The notes: a model not told the origin generated them from the sequence alone. A stretch of 64,000 nucleotides of DNA from Leptospira_A soteropolitanensis (GCF_026151335.1 NZ_JAMQPP010000007.1), one strand, 5' to 3'. Positions 1 through 7,918 are shown, counted from the first letter of the stretch. Made by a program: numbers and translations.

Positions 1-739
1 ACTTTCTTAGTCTTGATTTTAATCGAACGGACATTCTTGCTTCTCTATGTGTCACGGCAATAGATTCTGCGTGTTGGCGAATATGCAAAAGATCAGCTCT
101 GTAACTTGCTTCCATATCCAATTGGTCATAATTAAGTCGGATGAGCGATTTACCGAGAAAGATCGTCGAAACAGTTCCTGAAAGTGCGTAAGCGACTGCG
201 ACCAGAAACAAAATTGGATTTATACTCCAAAGAACCCCGGAAAAAGAAATTGCTGAAAAAATACCACCTATAAAAAGTAAGGTGAATGAAATTGTTGTTG
301 TGGTAAAGGTTTTAACATCATCGGTAATCCTTTGGTCAGGGTTTTCAATACCTGGTGTCCCGATGATCTGTTGGAAAGTTCTCTCTGCTAAATAATTATC
401 TGTAAACTTCCAGGTGAGTTGTTCACGCCATAAAATCCCTAATCGCTCTTCTGTATACCGATTCAAGGAACCTATAGCAGAAGAGATTACGAAAACAATT
501 CCGTAGAGTATGGCGTTTGTATAAAATGCATTGGTATTTTTTTGTTCAATCGATGATATGAAATCGCGGCCTACATAACTATTAATGACATTGAACACAT
601 TAAATAATATTACAAGGATTACTAAGGTAATTCCGTAACGAATGGCGGTTGGTCCTTGTTTAGATTGAATTAGTTGTCGTATAGTATTTGTTAAACGCAT
701 CCAGTTTTGGGATGTTTTTGTTTTTGTTGATAATGGCAT
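1..739 (-). CDS. ABC transporter permease, SbmA/YddA-like (3' end outside window)
   Basis: The minus-strand frame starts at the ATG ending at 739 and runs off the left edge, so only the N-terminal part is present. It reads MPLSTKTKTSQNW..., followed by hydrophobic membrane segments and a stretch ending in RYTEERLGILWREQLTW, which resembles the WREWLT signature of the SbmA/BacA and YddA permease family (ABC_membrane_2 type). In these proteins a six-helix membrane domain is often fused to a C-terminal ATPase; that part would lie outside the window. The visible tail includes a further membrane region and a cytosolic stretch with many Arg residues. Family substrates are peptides or cobalamin-like compounds, but none can be assigned here. 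The cyclase gene lies 49 bases upstream on the same strand, so co-transcription is possible. Confidence 0.7.
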   Translation of the reverse strand, partial: MPLSTKTKTSQNWMRLTNTIRQLIQSKQGPTAIRYGITLVILVILFNVFNVINSYVGRDFISSIEQKNTNAFYTNAILYGIVFVISSAIGSLNRYTEERLGILWREQLTWKFTDNYLAERTFQQIIGTPGIENPDQRITDDVKTFTTTTISFTLLFIGGIFSAISFSGVLWSINPILFLVAVAYALSGTVSTIFLGKSLIRLNYDQLDMEASYRADLLHIRQHAESIAVTHREARMSVRLKSRLRK

Positions 740-788
740 TGCTTAATGATTAGAAAAACAGAGTTTTAAACTAAATGCAAGGAGGTTT

Positions 789-2138
789 TTATGCTTCTAT
801 TGTTTCTATCGTAAGATCCATGATTACTTGATTCCATATTGACTCTAAGGTTGTATTCCATTCTGAAGCGAGATTTTCTTTGATAGAGGATATGAGGATT
901 GGTACTAATTTAGGAAAATCTTTTTTTGAAATGCCAATGGATTCATAAATTGATTTAATTTTAGAGACCTCTTTTTTTAGAGACTCTGGATTTCCTAACT
1001 TTTCAATCATCGATTCGATTAAAGATGAAAATTCATGAGGATTTAATAATGCTTCTGTCTCAATTGTATTTTTATTTAGGTTCTCTTTTATAAAATTGAT
1101 TAGTTTGTCTAAAAATCCTTGTGCCCAATGGGGATTGTTCTCTAAAACATGATCGAGTGATTTTTGTATGATCAGAATGGAATCTGAAACTTTGAAACCA
1201 AGAACTGAATAGGCTGTCATTTTTTCTGATTTCCCGCGAAGTTTGGTGATGATTTTTTTATTCACAGACAAAGAAGGTCCAATTAAGTTATAAATTTCAT
1301 CGGAAACTAAAAAATTGGTATTTGTTTTTTTATTCAAAGCTTCCAAGCGACTTGCTACGTTCACAGTATCTCCGAGTACGGTTTGACTTTTGTATTCGGA
1401 ATGCCCAATGTCACCGTAAATTACATTTCCTGCATGGAGGCCGATGCGAATGTCAAAGGTAAAATTAAACCTATCTTTCATCTCCAAGTTGAATTTTTTT
1501 AACTGATCGAACATACGAAGGCAAGCGCGGATGGCCGAACCAATTGTTTCCTGTTTTACTTTTTTTAAATGATCTTCATTTTTTATGGCTTCGCTTTTGT
1601 TCCGTATTTGGAAAAAAGCTAAGATTCCATCCCCAATGAATTTATCAATTTCCCCTCCATTATTCAGGATGGGTTCACTCATTTCGTGAAAAAAACGATT
1701 TAATACAAATACTACGTCGTAAGGCAAACTTGCTTCCGTAAAGGCAGTAAATCCTTTGATATCTAAAAAAAGTATTACCGCATAACATTCTTCTCCTGTT
1801 TTTGAGGATTTGGATTCACTAGTGACAGTTTTTAAATCTTTATTATCTTTGATAATTCTTCGTAGAGATACATTCCCGAATGCTTCGGTCTGACATGCCA
1901 GCCGAATCTCAGAAGGCCATCCTTTCCTTTCTGCCAATGTTTGTTCTCTTTCATTTCGAGGGCTAAGGTGGTCCAAGCCTTTGGTGATAAAAACGCGGCA
2001 AGTGGTGCATTTGGCATTCCCTCCGCAAAGATGGTAGAGCGGATATTCGTGTTTTAGTGCCGTTTCAAGGATTGTTGCCCCTGGTTTGTCCGTTTCTAAG
2101 GGAAAGTTTTCTTTATCTTCAAAGGTAACTGTATGCAT
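789..2138 (-). CDS. Class III adenylate cyclase with N-terminal 2Fe-2S ferredoxin domain
   Basis: This 449-residue soluble protein fuses two domains. Residues 1-95 form a plant-type [2Fe-2S] ferredoxin with C38, C44, C47 and C82 in the expected CX5CX2C...C spacing. Residues about 115-315 form a class III nucleotide cyclase: FLDIKGF gives metal ligand D126, and KFIGDG gives K166 and D170. QTVLGDTVNVASRLE gives D256, N259 and R263. The Lys/Asp pair favours ATP over GTP, so cAMP is the likely product (family knowledge). The last 130 residues are helical and unassigned. There is no membrane segment, so it should act in the cytosol. Iron-sulfur-linked cyclases are known from spirochaetes and proteobacteria; redox or oxygen control of cAMP synthesis is an inference. 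The operator region of the hydrolase gene lies immediately upstream, in divergent orientation. Confidence 0.9.
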   Translation of the reverse strand: MHTVTFEDKENFPLETDKPGATILETALKHEYPLYHLCGGNAKCTTCRVFITKGLDHLSPRNEREQTLAERKGWPSEIRLACQTEAFGNVSLRRIIKDNKDLKTVTSESKSSKTGEECYAVILFLDIKGFTAFTEASLPYDVVFVLNRFFHEMSEPILNNGGEIDKFIGDGILAFFQIRNKSEAIKNEDHLKKVKQETIGSAIRACLRMFDQLKKFNLEMKDRFNFTFDIRIGLHAGNVIYGDIGHSEYKSQTVLGDTVNVASRLEALNKKTNTNFLVSDEIYNLIGPSLSVNKKIITKLRGKSEKMTAYSVLGFKVSDSILIIQKSLDHVLENNPHWAQGFLDKLINFIKENLNKNTIETEALLNPHEFSSLIESMIEKLGNPESLKKEVSKIKSIYESIGISKKDFPKLVPILISSIKENLASEWNTTLESIWNQVIMDLTIETIEA

Positions 2139-2253
2139 GAATCACCGTCAATTTGTATCCAAATTAGAATTGGATCATTTTTTCAGTTAGTGCAAGCCGG
2201 AAAAATAACCAGTTTAGGAAAATTATCCAAAATTTCTTAAAATTCAGATAAAA

Positions 2254-2292
2254 AACTAATTGCATTAGTTAAATAAACTAATATCATTAGTT
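2254..2292. promoter_or_regulatory. Two tandem 17-bp palindromes, likely TetR-family operators
   Basis: AACTAATTGCATTAGTT (2254-2270) and AACTAATATCATTAGTT (2276-2292) have identical 7-base arms around a 3-base centre. Their centres are 22 bases apart, about two helical turns, so bound dimers would sit on one DNA face. They lie directly before the hydrolase-TetR operon, which makes autoregulation by the TetR protein encoded at 3170-3763 the obvious reading. The sequence identity is direct; the binding protein is inferred. Confidence 0.8.
2260..2287 (+). promoter_or_regulatory. Candidate promoter inside the twin operators, leaderless start
   Basis: TTGCAT (2260-2265) and TATCAT (2282-2287) are separated by 16 bases and lie inside the first and second palindromes respectively. 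A start site about 7-8 bases after the -10 box would fall at 2294-2295, on the A of the ATG. No ribosome-binding site precedes that ATG, so the mRNA would be leaderless. Inferred from sequence only. Confidence 0.55.
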
Positions 2293-2294
2293 TT

Positions 2295-3185
2295 ATGAAA
2301 AGTATCTACCACAATTTAACTTTATTTTTTCCGTTCTTATTTCCCTGTTTATTTTGGATGGATGGCCAATTACTGGGATCTCCAGTTTCTACTTCTTTCT
2401 TTCAGAGAGAAGAAGGTAGGATTGCTTTTTTCAAAATGGGAAATGGAAAGCGGAATTTAATTTTACTGCCAGGTCTTGGTGATAGAAAAGAAAGTTATTT
2501 CGAACTAAGCCTACTACTTGCAAAAGAAAATTCTGTATATAGTTTTGATTTGCGAGGGCTCGGCGAATCTGATGTTAGTTTTTCTTCCTATGGCCCGAAG
2601 GAAACAGCAGAAGATGTTTTGGCATTTATCAGAGAGAAGGATTTACAAAATGTATATATCATTGCAAATTCCATGACTGCTGCCTCGGCAGTTTACATTC
2701 GTTCGAAAGAAAAAAATAGAGTTCATGGACTTCTACTTTCTGGTCCATTCGTTCGCGATAAAGAGCCATTGTCTTTGGGAATGAAGACCCTTATCCATTT
2801 GGCCTTTCGTGGACCTTGGGGACCGAGTGCTTGGGCTTCTTTTTATGAATCATTGTTTCCTGTTCATCCCCCAAAAGATATAAAAGAACGATCCGAAAAA
2901 TTAAAAATGAATTTAAAAGAAGATGGTCGTATGGCGGCCGTTAGATCAATGATGTTTGCTTCCAAAAAAGAATGCGAAATGGTTTTGCCACTCGCTTCAG
3001 GAAATGTCATTGTGGTCATGGGAACCAAGGATCCTGATTTTGATTCACCACAAGAGGAAGCAGACTGGATTGCCAATACTTTGAATGGATCGATAAAATT
3101 ATATGAAGATGCAGGCCACTATCCTTTTGTGGAAGATCCTTCTCGGTTTTCTAACGATGTACAATTGTTATGGCAAAAAAAGTAA
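2295..3185 (+). CDS. Alpha/beta hydrolase, membrane-anchored or exported
   Basis: The 296-residue protein starts with a charged residue and a long hydrophobic run (residues 8-22, with a Cys at 18), so it is probably exported or anchored. The rest is an alpha/beta-hydrolase fold: an oxyanion-loop region LLPGLGD (58-63), then FDLRGLGESD (84-93). The nucleophile elbow IIANSMTAAS has S126. An acid lies in GTKDPDFD (D247 or D249) and a His in AGHYPFVEDP (H275). The elbow is A-N-S-M-T rather than GxSxG, which is unusual, but the triad order is intact. The substrate is unknown. It overlaps the downstream TetR gene by 16 bases and follows the twin operator, so it is likely the regulator's target and may remove or produce its ligand. 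Confidence 0.8.
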   Translation: MKSIYHNLTLFFPFLFPCLFWMDGQLLGSPVSTSFFQREEGRIAFFKMGNGKRNLILLPGLGDRKESYFELSLLLAKENSVYSFDLRGLGESDVSFSSYGPKETAEDVLAFIREKDLQNVYIIANSMTAASAVYIRSKEKNRVHGLLLSGPFVRDKEPLSLGMKTLIHLAFRGPWGPSAWASFYESLFPVHPPKDIKERSEKLKMNLKEDGRMAAVRSMMFASKKECEMVLPLASGNVIVVMGTKDPDFDSPQEEADWIANTLNGSIKLYEDAGHYPFVEDPSRFSNDVQLLWQKK

Positions 3186-3763
3186 AACACAAACCAGGTA
3201 GACCTAAAAAAGGCCAAACACAAATCACAAGGGAATTTGTTTTGGATTTGGCCTGGGATTTGATTATGGAACTGGGTTTTGCCGAGTTTCGTTTATCTGT
3301 ACTTGCGGAAAATTTAGGAATTCGCACACCTTCACTCTATAACCATATCCGGGATTTAGAGGATGTGCGTCGGGAGATGAAAAGAAGATCTTTGCAGATA
3401 TTAGGTGACAGGCTTTCTTCGATAAACTTGAATCCAACGCAAGGTAAGGAACGGATTTTCGATTTTTTGAATGTGTACCGAAGTTTTGCGAAGTCGCACC
3501 CCCATATGTATCCCTTGACCATTGAATCCGCAGAATCCGATCTAGAATTGAAACCATTAGGGGATCGGATTTTGTTTCTTTGTATGGAGGTCTTTGGGTT
3601 TCAGAGTTTGGACGAATCAGCAGTCCATAGGATACGGATTTTACGTTCCCTCCTACATGGATTTATAGTATTAGAAGAGGCGGGTGGTTTTGGCCGCAAA
3701 GAATCCATAGAAGATAGTTTTAAGAAAATAACAGAATCATTGGAATCTGGTAGACTCTGGTAA
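3170..3763 (+). CDS. TetR/AcrR-family transcriptional regulator
   Basis: The 197-residue protein opens with a basic arm (KKVKHKPGRPKKGQ) and then a TetR-type N-terminal helix-turn-helix: FRLSVLAENLGIRTPSLYNH near residues 42-61 includes the recognition helix with the family LYNH-type motif. The C-terminal two thirds are helical, with LRSLLHGFIVLEEAGG resembling the ligand-binding half of the WHG/TetR_C group. Proteins of this group are dimeric repressors released by small ligands. The gene overlaps the hydrolase by 16 bases and is therefore translated from the same message. The 17-bp repeated palindromes at 2254-2292 fit its expected operator in length and symmetry. Autorepression of this two-gene operon is an inference. 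Confidence 0.9.
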   Translation: MAKKVKHKPGRPKKGQTQITREFVLDLAWDLIMELGFAEFRLSVLAENLGIRTPSLYNHIRDLEDVRREMKRRSLQILGDRLSSINLNPTQGKERIFDFLNVYRSFAKSHPHMYPLTIESAESDLELKPLGDRILFLCMEVFGFQSLDESAVHRIRILRSLLHGFIVLEEAGGFGRKESIEDSFKKITESLESGRLW

Positions 3764-3812
3764 AACTTTACTTTTCGGGAGAATGTGTGTGCGAAAACCT
3801 GGGTAAAGAATT

Positions 3813-5726
3813 ATGGCAGCAATTACAATCACACTACCAGATGGAAGTTCCAAGGAACTAGAATCAGGTAAATCCTTCTCTGATTTCATCCAAGCCCAAC
3901 TGCCTTTCTTGAAAGAGAAAGCTTTAGCCGTTGTTTTGTCCGATGGTCGCACTGTTGACCTCTCTTTTGTTCCAGAGGCAAACACCACGGTAAAGTTTCT
4001 CACCTTTGATGACAAAGAAGGAAAAGAAGTTTTCCATCATTCTTCCGCACATTTACTTGGTATGGCAGTCCAAAGGTTATGGCCTGAGGCTCGCCTAACA
4101 GTAGGACCAGTCATTGAAAATGGTCCCGGTTTTTTCTTTTATGATATTGATTTTGGTTCTATCATTTTAACCCCAGAAGACCTTCCTAAAATTGAAGCAG
4201 AGATGGCAAAGATTGTGAAAGAAGACCTGACAGTCAAACGTTGGGAACTTTCCAAAGAAGAAGCTATAGAAAAATTTAGGAAAGAAAACGAACCTTATAA
4301 AGTAGAACTCATCCAAGGTTTCGATTCCGCATCGGTTTCGTTATATGGACAAGGGGAGTGGTATGATCTTTGTCGCGGACCCCATGTTCCTAGAACCGGT
4401 CAACTCAAAGCTTTCAAACTCACTGCGATTTCCGGTGCCTATTGGAAAGGAGATTCCAAAAACAAACAGCTTACTCGTATTTATGGTGTGTCGTTTCCCA
4501 CCAAAAAGCAGTTAGACGAGTACATCTTTCTTATCGAAGAGGCCAAAAAAAGGGATCATCGAAAATTGGGGAAAGAACTAGATCTTTTTAGTTTCCAAGA
4601 TGAAGCTCCTGGTTTTCCTTTTTGGCATCCAAAAGGAACTGTTCTTTGGAACACTCTTGCTTCTTACATTCGGGAAGAATGTTTTAGACGTGGTTATCAA
4701 GAAATTAAAACTCCGGCTATCTTAAATTCCTCTCTTTGGAAAAAATCAGGACACTGGGACAATTTTAAAGAGAACATGTATTTCACTGACATCGACGAAA
4801 GTGAATTTGCAGTAAAACCAATGAACTGCCCTGGATGTTGTTTGATTTACAAATACCACATGCATTCGTACAGAGAACTCCCTCTTCGGTTTATGGAACT
4901 TGGGAATGTGCATCGTCATGAAATGTCTGGTGTGCTTCATGGACTTTTCCGTGTGCGTGCTTTTACTCAGGATGATGCACATATTTATGCACCACTCGAT
5001 AAAGTAGAATCTGAAGTAGAAGACATCATTGATTTTACTTTTGATGTGTATAAAAAATTTGGATTTACCGAATTCAAAACTTTTATTGCGACAAGACCTG
5101 AAAAGTCCCAAGGTAGCGACGAGGATTGGAATCTCGCCACACAAGCATTACACGACGCTCTAAAGAAAAAAGGAATCGAATACGGAATCAAAGAAGGAGA
5201 TGGTGCTTTCTACGGCCCTAAAATTGAATTCAATATTAAAGATTCCCTTGGTAGGTTATGGCAATGTGGAACCGTTCAAATTGACTTCTCTATGCCGAAT
5301 CGTTTTGAATTAGATTTCACTGCGTCTGATGGAAAAAAACACGCACCTGTGATGATCCACCGAGCCATCTATGGATCGCTCGAAAGATTCATAGGAATTC
5401 TCATCGAACACTTCGAAGGGAAATTTCCACTTTGGCTGAATCCAACACAAATTCGTGTCTTAACCGTGGCAGAAGTTCACAATGATTATGCAAAAGAAGT
5501 ATATCAAGATTTAGTAATGCAGGGTTTCCGAGTCGAGATAGACCTTCGTAATGAAAAGATTGGAAGTAAAATTAGGGATTCCATCCTAAAAAGAAGCAGT
5601 TACACTTTGATTTTAGGGGATAAAGAAAAAGAAGCTGGTTCTATTTCCTTCCGACGTATGGGAGAAGAGAAAACAGAAACAGTTTCAAGAGATGGATTTT
5701 TATCTTTATTGAAAGGTGATCTTTAG
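3813..5726 (+). CDS. thrS: Threonine-tRNA ligase
   Basis: The full-length enzyme (637 residues) charges tRNA-Thr with threonine. An N-terminal TGS domain covers about residues 1-62, followed by the editing domain with HHSSAHLLG (HxxxH near residue 75). The class II catalytic core holds MNCPGC (zinc ligand C339), then ELGNVHRHEMSGVLHGLFRVR (motif 2), and RAIYGSLERFIG near the end of the core. The anticodon-binding domain fills about the last 100 residues (RVLTVAEVHNDYA onward). The common motif MNCPGH is MNCPGC here, a small variation away from the first zinc Cys. It lies upstream of infC-rpmI-rplT as in many bacteria, but with a hypothetical gene inserted. It ends 48 bases before a GTG-start gene with its own promoter-like sequence. 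Confidence 0.97.
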   Translation: MAAITITLPDGSSKELESGKSFSDFIQAQLPFLKEKALAVVLSDGRTVDLSFVPEANTTVKFLTFDDKEGKEVFHHSSAHLLGMAVQRLWPEARLTVGPVIENGPGFFFYDIDFGSIILTPEDLPKIEAEMAKIVKEDLTVKRWELSKEEAIEKFRKENEPYKVELIQGFDSASVSLYGQGEWYDLCRGPHVPRTGQLKAFKLTAISGAYWKGDSKNKQLTRIYGVSFPTKKQLDEYIFLIEEAKKRDHRKLGKELDLFSFQDEAPGFPFWHPKGTVLWNTLASYIREECFRRGYQEIKTPAILNSSLWKKSGHWDNFKENMYFTDIDESEFAVKPMNCPGCCLIYKYHMHSYRELPLRFMELGNVHRHEMSGVLHGLFRVRAFTQDDAHIYAPLDKVESEVEDIIDFTFDVYKKFGFTEFKTFIATRPEKSQGSDEDWNLATQALHDALKKKGIEYGIKEGDGAFYGPKIEFNIKDSLGRLWQCGTVQIDFSMPNRFELDFTASDGKKHAPVMIHRAIYGSLERFIGILIEHFEGKFPLWLNPTQIRVLTVAEVHNDYAKEVYQDLVMQGFRVEIDLRNEKIGSKIRDSILKRSSYTLILGDKEKEAGSISFRRMGEEKTETVSRDGFLSLLKGDL

Positions 5727-5739
5727 ATAAAGAAATTTC

Positions 5740-5767
5740 TTGACTGACTTTCGGGGGGATTTACACT
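5740..5767 (+). promoter_or_regulatory. Candidate sigma70-type promoter before the 5775 gene
   Basis: TTGACT (5740-5745) and TACACT (5762-5767) are 16 bases apart. The -10 box ends 7 bases before the GTG at 5775, so the predicted transcript would begin at or next to the start codon. No Shine-Dalgarno sequence precedes this GTG. Confidence 0.45.
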
Positions 5768-5774
5768 CCCTCCA

Positions 5775-6656
5775 GTGCCACAAAATCTAATCATCACTAA
5801 ACAAACCAGTCCGGTTACATACGATTTGGATCTGCCCATCCATCCACCGTATGATGTCCGTGATGCGTTCGATGCCATCCCCATGCAGCTTCTTCCCTTT
5901 GCGGAAGGACTTACTGTGGGTTGGAAGGTGAGCCCTATGCAATTTGTGGATGGACTTGGCCGTGATCTGAAATTCGACTGTCCGAGCATTGTCATCACCG
6001 GAGGACAAAACTTGGGAGAAACTCCTGTGGTTCTCTATGTGGTGGCGGCATTTTATGATTCCAGAAATCGTCTTCTTTCTTGCCAAACAAGCGAACACAT
6101 TGTCCAACCTTGGGAAAGTTACGATGTGCCAGGACTTTGGAGTCGTTTCCCTTTCCCCATCACCGAAATTGCTAGAGCCTCTGTTAGGATCACTTCATAC
6201 GGATGGGAAAATCCAAGACCTGAAGAAACTCAAACCCTATCTCAAAAGACACCCAAACCCGAAACTAAGTATGAATGGAAAAGGGAAGGGGGAGTGGTCG
6301 GATCCTATAGTTTCCAAAAATGGAACCCTGGATCTGGGGAACTTCTTTTTGCCACAGAACCCCTTACCCAAGAAAACCGACTCCGTTTGCGTTTGGAACG
6401 AAGAAAAAGTGAGGGACTAGATTATTTAGCCCTTGTCCAGTCCCAATCGCCAGTACGACCTGGGAAAACTTTTGATAATTTGGTGCAATATGCCTTGTAC
6501 AATCCAGAAGGTCGACTTTGCCACGGTGGTTCTTGTATGGGCGTGGGAAATCATGGGGATTTGGTCTCTCTCGTTCCGATTTTGTCAGAAATTCTGGATT
6601 CGGATTCTTTGTATTTGGAACTTGTCGTCTGGGAAGGCCCGTCAGGGTCGCTTTAA
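5775..6656 (+). CDS. Hypothetical protein between thrS and infC
   Basis: This 293-residue protein reads from a GTG with no ribosome-binding site. I do not recognise a family. It has no signal peptide or membrane segment. The N-terminal half (about residues 1-140) has the alternating pattern of a beta-rich domain with DLDLPIHPPYDVRDAFDAIP and WKVSPMQFVDGLGRD. A low-complexity link with many prolines and lysines (around residues 145-170) leads to a second beta-rich part containing VGSYSFQKWNPGSGELLF and a Gly-rich CHGGSCMGVGNHGD. The composition is that of a cytosolic protein. Its place between thrS and infC suggests only that it is stably linked to translation genes in this lineage. The reading frame is strong, the function unknown. 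Confidence 0.8.
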   Translation: MPQNLIITKQTSPVTYDLDLPIHPPYDVRDAFDAIPMQLLPFAEGLTVGWKVSPMQFVDGLGRDLKFDCPSIVITGGQNLGETPVVLYVVAAFYDSRNRLLSCQTSEHIVQPWESYDVPGLWSRFPFPITEIARASVRITSYGWENPRPEETQTLSQKTPKPETKYEWKREGGVVGSYSFQKWNPGSGELLFATEPLTQENRLRLRLERRKSEGLDYLALVQSQSPVRPGKTFDNLVQYALYNPEGRLCHGGSCMGVGNHGDLVSLVPILSEILDSDSLYLELVVWEGPSGSL

Positions 6657-6708
6657 TCGATTCCCTAGCTTTTCCCAAAGAAATGTACTTGCATGCCTCG
6701 TTTTTCAT

Positions 6709-6740
6709 CCGAAATTGGAAATTGAAAGAAATTTCGGAGA
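6709..6740 (+). promoter_or_regulatory. Hairpin overlapping the infC ribosome-binding site
   Basis: CCGAAATT (6709-6716) pairs with AATTTCGG (6730-6737) around a 13-base loop. The right arm covers the first two bases of the GGAGA Shine-Dalgarno sequence (6736-6740), five bases before the infC ATG at 6745. Such pairing could limit IF3 translation. No feedback factor is shown by the sequence. Confidence 0.5.
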
Positions 6741-6744
6741 CTGA

Positions 6745-7308
6745 ATGCAGAAACGGCCCAACCCTAGAGGGAACCCAAACCAAGATAAATTCGCCCACAT
6801 CAGAATTAACGAACAAATTACCAATGTAGCATCGATCCGACTCGTCTCTGACGAAGGGTCTGACATCGTTACTCTGGAAGAAGCTCTCAGGAGAGCAAAG
6901 GAAGCTAACCTTGATTTGGTGGAAGTCTCGGGAGACCAAGATGTTCACGTCTGTAAGTTGATCGATTTTGGAAAATACAAATTCGAACTTCTTAAAAAAA
7001 CGAAAGAAGCGAAAAAGAAACAACACGTTGTCACGGTGAAAGAAATAAAAATCCGCCCGCGGATTGATAACCATGACTTCGAGATTAAGAAGCGTCATGC
7101 TTTAGAATTCTTGCAAAAGGGTGATAAAGTAAAAGTGACTCTTCGATTCCGAGGCAGAGAGATGGTTCACTCTGAAATTGGAATGAATATTGTTAACCGG
7201 TTTGTCGAGGACCTAAAAGAGCATGCCTCTCCCGAAAAAATGCCGGTACACGACGGAAAGACGATAGTGGTCGTGATGAACCCAATTAGTGAGAAAGCTA
7301 AAGGATAA
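6745..7308 (+). CDS. infC: Translation initiation factor IF-3
   Basis: The 187-residue protein binds the 30S subunit, prevents premature 50S joining and checks initiator tRNA and start codon. The N-terminal domain contains RINEQITNVASIRLVSDEG and the EALRRAKEANLDLVEV helix. A lysine-rich linker (FELLKKTKEAKKKQ) leads to the C-terminal domain with KEIKIRPRIDNHDFEIKKRH and VTLRFRGREM. Both halves are typical and complete. Unlike the AUU start of enteric infC, the start here is ATG, with GGAGA five bases upstream, partly inside a hairpin. rpmI and rplT follow at 9 and 3 bases, the conserved infC-L35-L20 operon. Confidence 0.97.
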   Translation: MQKRPNPRGNPNQDKFAHIRINEQITNVASIRLVSDEGSDIVTLEEALRRAKEANLDLVEVSGDQDVHVCKLIDFGKYKFELLKKTKEAKKKQHVVTVKEIKIRPRIDNHDFEIKKRHALEFLQKGDKVKVTLRFRGREMVHSEIGMNIVNRFVEDLKEHASPEKMPVHDGKTIVVVMNPISEKAKG

Positions 7309-7317
7309 AAAACAACT

Positions 7318-7518
7318 ATGTATAAACTAAAAACAAACAGGGCAGCAGCTAAACGTTTTAAGTTTACCAAATCTGGTAAAATTAAACGCGGTTGTGCGTT
7401 CCGAAGACATATCTTAGAGAAAAAATCTCCTAAGATGAAACACCAAAGCCGTGGAATGCACCTCATCCACGAAACTGATTATAACCGTGTAGAAAAACTT
7501 CTACCTTACGGAGGTTAA
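7318..7518 (+). CDS. rpmI: 50S ribosomal protein L35
   Basis: This 66-residue very basic protein (KLKTNRAAAKRFKFTKSGKIKR at the start, and HQSRGMHLIHETDYNRVEKLLPYGG at the end) matches bacterial L35 in length and sequence. It is a structural protein of the large subunit near the P site. It is nine bases after infC and three before rplT, so all three are one transcript. There is nothing unusual. Confidence 0.97.
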   Translation: MYKLKTNRAAAKRFKFTKSGKIKRGCAFRRHILEKKSPKMKHQSRGMHLIHETDYNRVEKLLPYGG

Positions 7519-7521
7519 ACG

Positions 7522-7875
7522 ATGCCACGCGCAGTCAACGGAACCATCCATAAGAATCGTAGAAAAAAAGTTCTCGCTAAAGCAAAAGGTTTTAGGGGCG
7601 GACGTTCTAAACTTTTCAGAACAGCAAAATCAGCTGTGATGAAAGCAGGTCAATGGGCATACCGTGACCGAAGAAAGAAAAAGTCTGAATTCCGTAAACT
7701 TTGGATTACGAGAATTAATGCCGCAGTCAGAGAAAATGGAATGTCTTATTCAAAATTCATTCATGCACTCAAAACAAACGGAATCAACTTAGATCGTAAA
7801 ACTTTGGCTGACCTTGCTTACAACCACAAAGAAGTATTCAACGCCATCGTAGAAAAAACCAAAGTCGCTAAGTAA
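7522..7875 (+). CDS. rplT: 50S ribosomal protein L20
   Basis: The 117-residue protein has the L20 pattern: MPRAVNGTIHKNRRKKVLAKAKGF (basic extension that enters the rRNA), RSKLFRTAKSAVMKAGQWAYRDRRKKKSEFRKLWITRIN, and a C-terminal globular part ending in VFNAIVEKTKVAK. L20 is needed early in 50S assembly and in some bacteria represses its own operon. The hairpin at the infC ribosome-binding site could be a target for such control, but I see no clear mimic of the 23S rRNA site. A perfect 10-bp hairpin follows the stop. Confidence 0.97.
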   Translation: MPRAVNGTIHKNRRKKVLAKAKGFRGGRSKLFRTAKSAVMKAGQWAYRDRRKKKSEFRKLWITRINAAVRENGMSYSKFIHALKTNGINLDRKTLADLAYNHKEVFNAIVEKTKVAK

Positions 7876-7889
7876 ATTAGTGCTTGATT

Positions 7890-7918
7890 GGAATAGAATG
7901 GCTCGGCTATTCTATTCC
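7890..7918 (+). other. Perfect 10-bp intergenic hairpin after rplT
   Basis: GGAATAGAAT (7890-7899) pairs fully with ATTCTATTCC (7909-7918) around a 9-base loop. No run of T follows, so it is not a standard intrinsic terminator. It may be an RNA stability or processing element between the ribosomal genes and the 7933 gene. Confidence 0.55.

Noticed and set aside
5753..5773. GGGGGGA/TCCCTCC hairpin before the 5775 gene
   Set aside because: It overlaps the predicted -10 and would not be transcribed; probably chance G/C runs.
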